This document shows positions 1-11,298 of a stretch of 64,000 nucleotides of DNA, piece by piece; position 1 is the first letter of the stretch, and each line of letters begins with the position of its first letter. The notes under the pieces were generated by a model, which saw nothing but the letters and a program-made list of their open reading frames with translations, did no database searches and was not told the DNA's origin. The stretch covers positions 1,026,698 to 1,090,697 of the forward strand of contig VWZX01005770.1 of NCBI GenBank assembly GCA_013399015.1, in the 5' to 3' direction. This stretch comes from Galbula dea (lineage: Eukaryota; Chordata; Aves; Piciformes; Galbulidae). The position numbers were made by a program, and so were the translations under genes.

Positions 1-2068
1 ATTGAAAACAAGGACATATGCACACAGCACAGGGTTCCTTTTCAGTGTGTCCCACTATAGGTTTATAGAATCACTGCAAATCATTTTGCTGAAGTTTTTC
101 TTTAATTCTGCAGTCTGCTTTTGGAAAAGATCCAGTTTCTGACTAAGTCAGTGGAGATGCACTCATTAACTTCTTAAATTTAGAGTTAAACTTGAGGTAT
201 GTATTTTCGTTGTGTCATCCATTAGGTCACTCACAGCTTGTTACTGCTCCTCTTTGGGAAACAGAGACTATAGTAACCTTGGGAGAACTCACAGTTGCAG
301 AGACTAACCCTTTCTAGCAGTAACCTTACTTTGACTTAGCTATTAATTACACTGCATATGTTATTGTCATTAATTAGCTCATCTGATAATTGTTCACTTC
401 AACATTTAACATAAGCTAAATCAGGAGTGTGTAAAATAAAAGACTAAATGTCTCATCTAATAAGCAGTTTAAAAAGGGTATGCTTTTCCAAATTGACAGT
501 CAAGCCTGGATTTCTAGATTCTCAATAAAACCACAAAATCATAGGACAAAAATATTTGAAGTGTCCTTGTAAATCAGGAGTCTAAGTTCTGTTTTCCAGT
601 GTCACTTGAAGCATTTTGGTTTTCCATGACATTTGAGAATCTAGATGTTCAAGTCTCATTTTAAAACTAACTGAGATACTTTTGGAAATTCTACTTCTTG
701 TCTAACAGTTTGTGGGCTGTTACGTTCATGGTATTGTCAAGTTTGCAAATCTTTGAGCCTACCATGTTTATGGGTATTGCAGATTTCTTCTTCTCCAATT
801 TTGCTTTTATATCAGAAGCTTTGAGGGGTGTTTGGAAATATTTTTGATTTTCCTTCAGGTCTTTGCAAATCTCTTTTGAGGAGGAAGGAATTCAGGCTGC
901 ATTTTAATGAACGTTTTAGTTTTCCTTGTGCTCCAAGTAACAAATGTGTAAACTAAAGGACTACTATCAATACTCAGATACGTTATGCGCTGAACTCCTG
1001 CCATGAACCACAGCTCTAAGATAAATGCCCAGCCACATGACAAAAACCAGAATCAACTGACTCTAGTGGTTTCTGATATACTGCCAGCCAGAAGCCAGAG
1101 GGCATTATTTTTCTCTGGTAAACATTTCAGTTCCAGTAAGTATTCATTGACTGTTAATTTTCTGAGTGGCTGTGGTACTATTATAAATTTTGCTAGTTAT
1201 AAATTTTGCCAGTTTGGATAAGTCAGCAAAAAGCCATGAAAGCAAGCTCTTAATATCACACATGGACAGCTTAAGTCAGCACTGCAGTTACCACTACAGG
1301 AGACCAAAGTGACACAGAACAAGCTAAGCTAAATTCTGAAGGAAAATTAAGAACAAGAAAGAAAGGAAAAAATCTTTTCCTACACTTATATGCTCACTTG
1401 TTATTTTATTATGCCTTGTTCTCTGGACTCTACAGCTCTTCTTCTCCATCTCGCCTGCAGGCATATGACTTTGATTTCAACAGAAGTGAAACACTAACTA
1501 TTTCTGAGAATTGGGCCTCAAATATCTTGGATTAGGCAGAGTCATTTAAAAAATTAAACCCAACCCAAACATATTTTTAAAGTCTAGGTCATCAAGATGA
1601 CCGAGGCCTCTAGACATGACCATAATTTTAAATTCTAAATAAATTGTTATATTTAATGACAACACAAATTGAGGCAAATGTGACGAAATGATAAAAAGAG
1701 AAACTTTTTGCCTATGCTGTTGATATAACTGCTTCAGAAGCTCTCCACTTTTCCGTCTATGCCCTCTACAGTTTGTCACTCCCCTCATCTGCTCCAGGCA
1801 CTCACTTCTAACAAAGCATACTGCAGAGTACAGATGGAGCTGAGTATTAAGAACCATGAATACTACGTTTCAATAAGAGCCCTCCCTTTGATTTCTTGAG
1901 TGAATTGGGTAAATTGCTTCGCTCTGCAAAGTCAGCTTGTCCATCTGTGTAATGGATTATAAATGTACCTGGACCAGAACGTCCTCCCCTGCCAGCATCC
2001 CTTCAAGAGCTTGGTACCCTTTTAACAAATACTTCAGAGCTGCAGCTGTGATCCTGCTCTAATCTTCA
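1..2068. other. unique AT-rich sequence, no supported gene
   Basis: No repeat family or convincing coding frame is recognised. Around 345-395 there are several TAATTA-type homeodomain-like motifs. At 1461 a good pyrimidine tract plus AG precedes a 24-codon open frame ending in TAG, but no coding partner is evident. Probably intronic or intergenic. Confidence 0.5.
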
Positions 2069-2530
2069 TAGGAGAAGATTATTCTGCGAGCTATTGATAA
2101 GCATCTGACAGCCAACGTTCTCACTGGTCATAGCCAGCATGGGTTTATGAAAGGGAAGTCATGCTTAACAAACTTGATTTCCTTTTTTGACAAGATTACT
2201 TATCTAGTGGACCAAGGGAGACCAGTTGATCTTTTTGGACTTCAATAAGGCTTTTGATACTGTCTAGCACAGCATCCTACTGGACAAATTGTTGAATATA
2301 CAGCCAGATGAGAACACCAGGAGGTGGGTACACAACTGGCTGAGGGGTTGAGCTCACAGGGTTGTAGTAAATGGAGCTACATTGGGCAGTGACAGGTGAT
2401 GAGTGGGGTCCCACAGGGATCCATCTTAGGGCCAGTTCTGTTCGACATCTGTATAAATGACTTGGATTTAGGACTTGAAAGCCTAATAAGCAAGTTTGCA
2501 GATGATGCTAAACTGGTGAACACCAAAGTC
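2069..2530 (+). mobile_element. CR1 LINE fragment, reverse-transcriptase region, both ends missing
   Basis: The + strand encodes pieces of CR1 ORF2 reverse transcriptase. One frame reads SQHGFMKGKSCLTNLISFFD near 2131-2190. A second reads GVPQGSILGPVLF and then FADDAKL near 2405-2515, so the catalytic F-A-D-D block is still visible. Between them the FLDFNKAFDTV block is out of frame and followed by a TAG, so the copy is dead. The 3' UTR with its terminal octamer repeats is absent, which is unusual because CR1 copies normally keep the 3' end and lose the 5' end. Old copy; boundaries approximate. Confidence 0.93.
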
Positions 2531-4733
2531 TCAATGCACTTCCGTAAGAGTTGATTCTCATTTTGGAGAATAACTTAGTGCTGACCACGAAGTAAGAAGC
2601 ATAATTGTGGATCAGCTTATATGACCTCTTAATCTGCTTGTCAAAAACTTTCTCAGTGAGAATGGCAGCTATAGGCCATATTTACCATTGATGAAAACAG
2701 GTATTGTCACTTGTTTTATGGTAGAAGGGAACAGAAAATATTCTTTTTTTGTAATATGAAGCTCCTGCTTTGGTTTTATTGACTTTAGGGCTAATCTATT
2801 GAATCTAGGACTTAAAGGAATGTAAGAGTCACTAAGACTCCTCCAGAAACATTTTCTGTTGCATTAAGAGTTACATATATATTTTTTTATGTTATCACAG
2901 ATTTGGTTCAATCTCTTAGACAGTTAGGAACCTCAAAGCTAGGCTGCAAGGAAGCCTCACACAATCAAACACTATCTTGGAAGGAAATATCTAGGATGAT
3001 CACGATTCTACTGGCAAAAGGAACCAAATTAAATCTAAAAATAGAACACAAAGTTAACTTCAAAAAGGTCTGGCATGGTTGTATTAATTTCAGTTTTGAG
3101 GAGTCATATTGAGAGAAGCTGCTTACTTCCTCTAAAGAAACATGCCCATTAGGTTCCTTTCTTATGCAAGGATTCCAACTGTATTTATCTGTGTCTCCTC
3201 ATTGTGAAGTAAGTCAAGAAAATAAATAACAATTGTGGTATAAGAGAAGCCAAATGAAGTGATTTGCCACGTGGCATTGGATAATTAACTAAATAAGATT
3301 CCCTCAAACAAGGAAATCTAACTTGTTTTTATGGCTACATTAAAATGTGAACCTTAAGGAAAACAAGAACATAAATCTCACTAGAGAATGTTATAGTAAA
3401 ACTCAAACAGGATTCTGAGTGGAGAGAAAGCTTTATTGAAGGCCATAAAACTTCTTCAGATGCCAGTGGAAAAAATTATGATGATAAAATCAGCTCTAGT
3501 TTAATGGCTTGGTAAATGAAGAGAACATTATGCAGAGTCCTGCCGGGTGCTTACAGCCCATCCCACAATCACAGAGTGCTTGCTCTGAGTGCCCCTCTGT
3601 GCATTTTACCTTGAAGATGGCTCCTCCCTCCCTACAGACCACTGGTCTGCTCAGACCACTGGTAAGCTTTGCTTTGCTTACCAGTGTATCCTTTCCAGGA
3701 AGCACTGTGCTTGTGAGCTGAAACCTGGTGCAGCCTACGCTTGCAGCCCTTACACCAGTGCAGAGTCATCACTCCAGGGAGATGCCTCAGGAAAGGACAT
3801 CCTGCAGGCTTAGGCTGTCAGCAAGAATGCACGGTAAGATGGCAGCTCATGTATGGAGGAAGGGGCCATTAACAGAACAATAATATCCTAAACTAGGACT
3901 AAGTTCTGCACACTATATTCAAGAGCCTATTCTTTTCCACTGAAGGAAGAAAAGAAACAGCATATAACCATCTGCAGAGCTCTTATCATGAGGCAGTGGA
4001 AAGTCCCTGGTTAAAAACGGAACATGAAAATAACATGGTTTCTTTTCTGACATACAGACTCTTAGGGTGCTTCAGTTTCTAGTCCTCTTGCTTTGGAGAG
4101 AAAATTTTCATCAAGATATAAATGCATAATTAGACCCCTATATAGGTGCAAATTCTAAATTAGTGATTTAGAATCTCTAAAATCAATGCAGATATAGAAA
4201 AACTACAGAAAAGCACACTGAAACACTCCCTGAATTCCTCTTTCTTCAGTGCATGCAAATGTCTCTCCTGCATGCTAGTCACTTTATTGTGCAAACAGTT
4301 TTCATTGGAGACAGTCTGAAATACAAAAGAGTTGCCAGAAGCTGGAATGAGTTTAATTTTTTTTTTTGAAAGAGCTTTTGCAATTTCAATTCAATTCCAA
4401 CTGTCCATTTAATATTCCCAATCAAAGCAGCAGCTTTAAGCTCTCATGGGATTTTATTTTATTTTATTTTACTTAATTCAGTTTTTTTTAGAAAACAGAT
4501 ATTTCACATGTATGGTGAAATTAAACAGGACAGATGCTGAAAAAGACTTCTATAGAATGAGAGAATGGTGCAATGAGAGGAAGGCAAAGTTTCTAAGTCT
4601 AGACCTAGCTTCAGGAAAGAAAAAGAGACCTGTATTAGAACATACCATAGGTCGCATTCTGTTCCATTTAAAGCCACAGTTTCCTTTTGGCCAGACTAGC
4701 AATTTCCCCTCCAAAATGTGACCTTCCAAATAT
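2531..4733. other. unique sequence, no supported gene
   Basis: Nothing recognisable beyond a T-run at 4357-4367 and an ATTTT microsatellite at 4451-4471. Short open frames here, such as 2903-3112, lack good splice or start context. Confidence 0.5.
4451..4471. repeat. (ATTTT)n microsatellite
   Basis: About four perfect copies of the pentamer ATTTT in a row, directly upstream of a T-rich stretch ending in TTTTTTTTAG. Confidence 0.9.
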
Positions 4734-5435
4734 GATCACAGAATCACAGAGTCATACGATGGTTTGGACTGGAAGGGGTCTTTAAGGATCCTTTAGTCCA
4801 ACCCCCCTGCAGGGAATCATTTAGCGAGTTGATAGGGCTAGGACAAAGGCTGGACTCGATGATCTTCAAGGTCTCTTCCAGCTGTAACTATTCTACGATT
4901 CTATGATTCTATGACATATTGCTCTAGATCAAGTTGTTCACAGCCCTGTGCAACCTGACCTGGAATGTTTCTGGAGATGGGCCTTCCATTCATCTGGGGA
5001 ACCCATGCCAGTGTTTCACCATCCTCTCTGTAAAGAATTTCTTCCTTAGACCTAGTCTAAATATCCCTTCTTTTAGTTTAGAACGATCACCCCTTGTCCT
5101 GTTACAACAGGCCTTGCTAAAAAGTCTGTCTGCATCTTATAAGCCTCTTCAAGTGCTACAAGTGCCATAACAAGATCTCCCTGGAAACTTCTCTTCTCCA
5201 GGCTGAAAACCCCCAATTCTCTCAGCCTGTTTGCCCAGCAGAGGTGTTCCAGCCCTCGGATCATTTTTGTGGCCTCCTCTGGACCTGTGCTGAGGTGTCC
5301 AGAGCTGGACCCAACACTGCACATGAGGTCTCAACTGTTCAGGGCAGAAGGTCCTGCTGGCCATGCTGCTGAGAGTGCAGCCTGGGAAGTGGTTGGCTTC
5401 TGGGCTGCAAGCAGACATTGCTAGCTCATGTCCTT
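4734..5435 (-). mobile_element. CR1 LINE 3' part, minus strand, interrupted by a second CR1
   Basis: Starts with the reverse complement of the CR1 terminus (ATCACAGAATCACAGAG) and the diagnostic TTGGA-TGGAAGGGG-TCTTTA tail block. It stops near 4816 and resumes near 4922 (TCTAGATCAAGTTGTTCACA), where the consensus has the block after CCACTAGACCAGG. It then continues through the 3' UTR and ORF2 C-terminal region to about 5435 (GGGCTGCAAGCAGACATTGC). The minus-strand translation contains CR1 C-terminal words such as MIRGLEHL. The interruption at about 4817-4914 is a CR1 tail in the opposite orientation. The 5' end is truncated as usual. Confidence 0.93.
4817..4914 (+). mobile_element. short 5'-truncated CR1 tail nested in the minus-strand CR1
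   Basis: Contains GGCTGGACTCGATGATCTTC, then AAGGTCTCTTCCAGCTGTAA, and ends in ATTCTACGATTCTATGATTC, the forward CR1 3' terminus. Only about 100 bases long, so severely 5'-truncated. Flanked on both sides by the older minus-strand CR1, so it inserted later. Confidence 0.88.
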
Positions 5436-5633
5436 TGCTGGCCTGTGATGGGGGAGTGTAGTTTTCCTTCCCTATCATTCATGGGGCCTGCAAAAGTTGC
5501 ATTTAGATAAAGAAAATGAAATGCAATTTGCACATCACTGTTCTCAGATAATCTGTGAGCCTGTATGAGACTGTGAAACTGGAGGGTTCCTCCAGCTCTT
5601 CTTTATTTAAATGAGCTGATACACGTGAAGCAC

Positions 5634-5932
5634 ATAGAATTACAGAATTGGCAGAGTTGGAAGGGACTTTAAAGATCATCTAGTTCCAACCCCCCTGCCT
5701 GGCAGGGACACCTCCCACTAGATCAGGCTGCCCAGAGCTCCATCCAGCCTGGCCTTAGAAGCTTCCAGGAATGGGGCTTCCACAACCTCTCTGGGCAACC
5801 TGTTCCACTGTCTCACCACCCTAACAGTGAAGAACTTCCTCCTAATGTCTAATCTAAATCTACCCTCCTCTAGCTTGTATCCATTTCCCCTGGTTCTGTC
5901 ACTATCTGACCTCATAAAATGCTCCATAAGCA
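5634..5932 (-). mobile_element. CR1 LINE 3' end, minus strand
   Basis: Begins with ATAGAATTACAGAATTGGCA and GAGTTGGAAGGGACTTTAAA, followed by the CCACCTCCCACTAGATCAGG and CACAACCTCTCTGGGCAACC blocks. The minus frame reads the conserved CR1 ORF2 C-terminus with KFFTVRVVRQWNRLPREVVE near 5780-5840 and ends DGALGSLI. Well preserved; 5'-truncated. Confidence 0.95.
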
Positions 5933-7027
5933 TGAATACATTGTTAAAAAAAAAAAGATGAATATAGCCTAGAAACAACTAGATAGTGCAAGTCAACTGT
6001 ATTAAAAACCTTAAACATCTTTGTGTGGGTAAAGCTGGGGGTCATGCCCATTTGAAGCACTGATGTATTAAATAGCGTGTTGCTCATATGTGCCATCACC
6101 ACCATTCCTCTACAGTGTGTGAATTCCACACAAAACAGACACCTAGCTCCATGCCCACTATTTTCTTTTCTCTGTGCTTACGTGACTTTCTCACACAAAT
6201 TAATGAGTGTTGTTTGTTCAGCAGCCCAGAATGGGAACTAATCTGACAGCTTGAGTCACGAAAACAGTTCATAATGGAATTATTAGAGAGACAGACAGGT
6301 GTAAAGGGTAAGTTTCAAATACTACAGGTTGAAAGAGAGAGGGAGGAATATGGACCATTACACACTGAAGCAGTGTGAGAAGTGAGGAGGTAAAATCCTT
6401 GAAACAAGAAGGAAGAGCAGAGACAGGTTCTGATTTCACAGGTTTTTATATGAAACACTGGGAAATGGTCATTCTGGCTATTTTGTCTCTTCCCCACTGT
6501 GCTCATTTAGCCACGCCAAATGTTATGTTGCTCTGCACGCATATTCTGTCTCAACCTTTTGCCTGTTTTAAGGTCTTGTTGCTAGCTGTTCAGCCTAGGC
6601 AGCCCAGAAACAAAGGCAGCATGAATAGTTAAGAAGTTATTCCACAGTGTGGTCTGCTAGCAATAGGGTTAACTGTCTGCACAATGGATAGGCAAGGCTG
6701 ACTGGAACTAGAGGTGGGTGGTGTGTGTGGGTTGGGGTGCAATCCTGCAGTGCCACAGATGACTGACAGGTTACACTGACTAAGGTTGACTGAGTAAAAA
6801 TAAGAGTATTGTTAATGTCTGCATTAATTAACATATCTCTGGGGGGAAACCTGCCTGTTCTTGAGCTTCTTCTCTAACCAGAAATAAGCAAATTGGAATC
6901 AGAATTCTTAATGATACATCAGGTGTTGTTAGCCAGGATTGTCAGCAACATCTTTTAGAATTCTTTGGACCTGCTGTTTCTAAACTGTAGCAGAATAATG
7001 CAAGACAGTTTTTATATCTCATTTTAG
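5933..7027. other. unique sequence, no supported gene
   Basis: No repeat or coding signal that I can support. A short GT-rich stretch lies near 6717-6735. Confidence 0.5.
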
Positions 7028-7075
7028 TGAAGGCTGCATCTGAGCCTGCCAGGGAAGCACCTGCAGAAGTAAAAG
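7028..7075 (+). CDS. candidate internal exon, 48 nt, unknown gene
   Basis: A T-rich tract ending in CTCATTTTAG precedes the segment and AAAAG|GTAACG follows it, giving plausible acceptor and donor sites. Only one frame is open: two leading bases TG, then KAASEPAREAPAEVK, then a trailing G (phase 1 in, phase 1 out, length divisible by three). The Ala/Glu/Pro-rich peptide has no recognised family. Its phase matches the next candidates at 8257, 10611 and 12668 on the same strand, which supports it. Short pseudoexons of this kind also arise by chance, so confidence is limited. Confidence 0.28.
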
Positions 7076-8256
7076 GTAACGCTTGGAATACTTGGTATGT
7101 AAACAGGGCCTGAATAAAATGTAATTAAGCAATAAGCTGTGCAACTTGTAATGGAATTATAACAACATGAAATCTAGAGATGGACAGGACTATATAAAAC
7201 ATGAAATAATCTTGAGAGATGTCATTAAAAGGAGTAAGTAGTTACTAATAAGTAGAAACTAGTTCATCAGAAAGACTGAACAAGGTGAAAATCAGAATAT
7301 CTCATGGATATAGCTGACATCACTACTGCAAATCAGGAGGTTTGAACTCAGCTTTTCTGTATCTTAGAGTGAACTAAAGCAACGTAACTACAAAACATAC
7401 TGATTTCCACAAGTTTTCTGGATGATTTACTCATTCCAGCTACAGTGGGCAAACAGGACAAATAAGAAGCTAAAAGCAATGATTCCAGCTAGAATATAGG
7501 TACATAAATAGTTTTTAAATAGCCATTATTTCCCTTAGTAATAAACATGAAAACCTGAACAATTTTGGAAATATTAGAATGTTTTTTTTTAATCTTTCTA
7601 GAATTTGGGAGTTCTCTGCCTGAACAGTTCACTGGGTGTGACCTTTTCCTTAGAATATATCAAGTTTTATGCTCTGGAAAAATTCCAGGCTTATTAGTTA
7701 GTATGTCTGAATGAATAACTGGTTTTCAAAGTATCCTGTTCCATAACAAGAGAACTAAGTGTGTCTCATAAAAAGTAAAAGAGAGTCTACTTAAATCCAG
7801 CAACAGCAAATCATCATGCAGTTTAATTTCAGCCTGTAGTACTCTACACCACTCAGGATAGTGTATTTAAGTATCAACCTGAGCATTGTTATATTTCTAT
7901 TTGTTAAGAACCAGAATCTGTGTTCCACAACACAGATGTTAAAGCCTCAGAACACTCAGTTTAGAATAACTATAAAGAGAAATGCAGTGCAGGTGTAGCT
8001 GGAAAGGGAGGGCTAAATCACATACACCTTCTATCTAATTTAATATATTACATATCTATTTGCTTATTCTATGAATGAAATCAGTGGAAGAGAATGGAGA
8101 ATGGCAAACTATGATCATGTGCAGTTTATTCATGGTCTGGTGTACTGACATTCATCGGGCATAAGCCAATCACCACAGATGCTGGAGACATGAGAATTTG
8201 TCCCAACTAATCTTTCTTCCATAGGAAGTGCCATAATTAGGCAAGAATATTTTCAG

Positions 8257-8313
8257 TGGGGATTGACTGTCTGAAACACCAGGATTTGGCCACTGCTGGA
8301 GCCAAGAAAGAAG
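8257..8313 (+). CDS. candidate internal exon, 57 nt, unknown gene
   Basis: The donor is very good (AAAGAAG|GTAAGATT). The acceptor ATATTTTCAG has a weak pyrimidine tract; a better acceptor at 8224 gives stops in all frames. The one open frame has leading TG, then GIDCLKHQDLATAGAKKE, then trailing G (phase 1 to 1, 57 nt). Joining to 7028-7075 gives an in-frame G|TG valine codon, and joining to 12668 gives a G|AG glutamate codon. No family recognised. Confidence 0.27.
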
Positions 8314-9852
8314 GTAAGATTGAACTGTGGCTTGATCTGATGTGACTGTTCCTGTAGTGAGAGTCACTCAGCAGGTAAGAGGAAAGCCTTGATGAGCAGA
8401 GTGTTGTCAAAGTCCTCAGCAAGGTGTCGGCAGGAAGGGAACTTGCATGCCGTTAGAGTTCAGGCCATAGGACTTGGGAAGCAACAAACTGAGGAAAGAG
8501 AGGTTTTAACAAATCCTTCAACAAAGGCCTTTCAACTCCAGCTTTGGATTTGGTGTCAGAGACTGACAGCTTGAGTCTCAAAATTATTTCTTAAATAATT
8601 CAGACTTCTTACATCACTAGTGAATACCCTAATCAATCTGTTCCTGGCTGTTCTGGAAAATACGCTTTCTTCTTATGATTAAACCATCAAAAATGTACCT
8701 ATTTATTTATTTATTCATTGTGACAATACAGTGAGAAAAGCCTCAACATCTCCATTTCTCAGGAAGAAGGGACAAGACATCTACAAGGGAGACTGCACAG
8801 ATCTGTAGCAATAATTCTGCTAACTAAAAACTTCAAGGGCCTTGGGAAAGGGGCAGGGAAGGCACTAATACAGGGGTTACTGTCTCTCTGTGAAAGTGTT
8901 ACCTTATGTTTACTCCAGAATCATTATTTTAGCCACTAAGTCCTTTAGGATTGTATGCACAATCTTCATGAATTTTAGCTTATGGTTATTTAGCTATTTC
9001 AGAAACAAGTATCAAAACCAACTTGAAAGTGATTGTCTATGACCTAAAATCGTCTTTCTTCTTGCAGCAAAGAGAAGTACATCTATTGTTTGAAGAAGAG
9101 AGATGCTGGAGAAAGGCATTTCTTTTAGAACTACAGAGACCATCTAGCCTGGACTAGAAGGGCCTTATATTGCATTTTAAACAAAATAATTAAATAACTA
9201 TCAGAAGATGAAAAAATTTTGGTAAGCAAGAACTTGGACTATATAAAGCTTAACAATTTCAAATGGAAAGGCTCTGCATCCCATCATCCATTTCCTGAGT
9301 GATACAGACCCTAAGAAGATCTGCCTTTTAATAATCAGTGATGGTGCAATGTCAACAATTAAGCCTTACTAAACCACTTAAGTTCATATAACTTTCTTAC
9401 TATCTCTGATTCCATTTTAAGAGACCAGACCACATTGAAAAAAATTGGGATATTTCAATTTTAAAATGAAAACAGATATTGAAGAAAATGTCAAGTTCTG
9501 CTCCATTTTCTTTGTCTTGCATGTCAGTGAACGACCTAATAATGACCATAATCATACAGAGACGTAGATATAAAATTGTTCTGAGAGCCTCAGTTGAGGT
9601 GTCAATGAACACTTCATCTATGTGATTACTCTAGGATAAATTAGATATTTCTTCAGCACTTATTAGAGTCTTTAAGCCTAAAGGCACATAGGCTTTTGAA
9701 GATATCTGTCTTTTTAATATTAGATCAAATTAGCTTTTAATGAAAATATTCAGTGAGAACTTTCTTCCATGACATCCAAGAAAGGGTGCTTTCTCAGACT
9801 GTGCTTTAACAATGAGGGGCAAAATCTGATCTGACCTCTGGAAGCTGGTAGT
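8314..9852. other. unique sequence, no supported gene
   Basis: Contains a TTTA microsatellite near 8700-8715. A strong acceptor-like tract at about 9050-9066 precedes short open frames, but no donor fits. Confidence 0.5.
8700..8715. repeat. (TATT)n microsatellite
   Basis: Near-perfect tandem TATT units (TATTTATTTATTTATT). Confidence 0.8.
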
Positions 9853-9943
9853 AATCACAGAATGACAGAATGTTAGGAGTTGGAAGGGACCTCAAAAGAT
9901 CATTTAGTCCAACCTCCCTGCCACAGCAGGATTCCCTAGACCT
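9853..9943 (-). mobile_element. CR1 LINE tail, minus strand, ~90 nt
   Basis: Starts AATCACAGAATGACAGAATG, then AGGAGTTGGAAGGGACCTCA and the CCTCCCTGCCACAGCAGGAT block. It belongs to the same tail type as the copy at 37747-37830 (CAGCAGG or GAGCAGG rather than GGGCAGGGACACC). 5'-truncated immediately after the tail. Confidence 0.9.
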
Positions 9944-10123
9944 GGCCGACATGATAAATGTGACAGACATCTGAATAAACTGGTTGGGGCAAAAAGCACT
10001 GATTACTAAGTATGGAGACAAAGAGAATCATAAGAAACAGAAGCAGAGTAGGAATTTCACTTGGGAACAACATGGACCTTTCCACCAAGATCTTATTAAA
10101 GTAATAATTTAAAAGTCTGGATA

Positions 10124-10140
10124 AAACAAACAAACAAACA
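10124..10140. repeat. (AAAC)n microsatellite
   Basis: Four tandem AAAC units. Confidence 0.8.
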
Positions 10141-10610
10141 TGAAAAGAGCATTAAGAATGAATGGCATGACTCAGAAACTAGATTGTGTAGACTAAGTGC
10201 TCCTTTCCTAAGAGACAACCAGAAAGAATGAAAAAAATTGCACTAACATGATGTCCTGTATATATTTCACAGTTAATAAAGCTACAGCTTCCCTGTCAGG
10301 TAGGGAGATCAACAGAAGCTGCAGTCTCTGCTGTCAGACTCAGAGTACAGGGAAGATTTGGTACACAATCTATGCTCCCAAGTTGTGACATGTTAGCAAA
10401 ACAGTGGTGACAATTGTGAAGTTTTTGGGAAAACAGTTCTGCTATCCAGAGTGCTTCCAATCATGAACTGAATGAACGTAACAAATTTCCTGTAGAAAGA
10501 GAATTATAAACCAATGAAGAGTATGATGTGAATAGTATGGAATAAGGGGTAGAAAGTCCTAGTCTGGGATAGAACAGAACTAATTCTGTTCAATGATTTT
10601 ACTTTCTCAG

Positions 10611-10673
10611 CTCTAAGTAACTCACTTCCTGAAGCTAACAGCATGTTTTTGCAGACACTGCCAGCTTCTAGCA
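10611..10673 (+). CDS. weak candidate exon, 63 nt, unknown gene
   Basis: A good acceptor (GATTTTACTTTCTCAG) precedes a single open frame with two leading bases CT, then LSNSLPEANSMFLQTLPASS and a trailing A before GTGATA. Length is divisible by three and phase is 1 to 1, so it fits between the 8257 and 12668 candidates. The donor is poor. It may be chance. Confidence 0.15.
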
Positions 10674-10740
10674 GTGATAAGACCTAATGTTTAGATTTAC
10701 TACCAGAGACTGGTATGCAAAACAAGGTCCTTGCTAAACC

Positions 10741-11298
10741 TTGTATCTCACATTGAGGGGTGTAGAGTAAAGGCTGCGCCTACAGGGAGGAGTGGACAGG
10801 ACAGGTGACCCTAAATTGACCAGCTAAGTATGCCATTTATACATCATATTCAATATAAAACTGAGGGTCAGTTCCTTCTTCCTCCCCTCTCTTCTTCTCT
10901 GACTCTTCTTCAATGGCCAGCATCTGAGAACTCTGTCAGTTCTGCCCTTGATTCTGATCCATAAGTTCCTGCATCCACTACCAGGATCCAGCCCCTGAGC
11001 CTGGCTCCTATCTGTTGCTGAGGTCTTTTGCTGCAGTATCAGTGATGATGGGGGGGAGTGGTTTTGATATTTGTTTTGTACAGATTTGTATATATTTTGT
11101 TGTACCATTATTATTATCATTAAAGTAGTTTTAGTTTTCTTTTCCAATCCACAAGTCTCTCTCTCTCTCTCTTTTATTCCTTTTCCCTTCCCATGGGGAG
11201 CAGGGTTGGGGAAGAGGGGGCAATAGGGAGTGCCAGTCTCTGGGTTGGTGGTCTGCACAGCCCTGACCCTCATCAGCTTTCTTTTGTAAAAAGCCACA
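10741..11298 (+). mobile_element. solo LTR-like remnant of an endogenous retrovirus, + orientation
   Basis: The block has LTR architecture. A U3-like part (ACAGGTGACCCTAAATTGAC) is followed by TATAAAA at 10854-10860, then an R/U5-like part with the poly(A)-type signal ATTAAA at 11119-11124 and a GT/T-rich element. A TC repeat at 11156-11173 and a purine-rich GGGTTGGGGAAGAGGGGGCA stretch complete it. This arrangement resembles LTRs I know from bird genomes (ERVL/ERVK type). No primer-binding site, gag, pol or env sequence follows, so it is a solo or degraded LTR. The 5' edge, the 3' edge and a target duplication could not be fixed. A 157-codon minus-strand frame here (10824-11297) is a by-product of the repeat. 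Confidence 0.65.
11156..11173. repeat. (TC)n microsatellite inside the LTR
   Basis: Nine TC units within the 3' part of the LTR-like element. Confidence 0.9.

Noticed and set aside
4471..4640. Protein-like frame (TDAEKDFYRMREWCNERK) after TTTTTTTTAG
   Set aside because: Phase would fit the 7028 candidate, but the only in-phase donor (ATAG|GTCGCA) is poor and the upstream tract is a microsatellite.
10824..11297. 157-codon open frame, minus strand
   Set aside because: It is the antisense of the LTR-like element, with low-complexity composition from the TC repeat.
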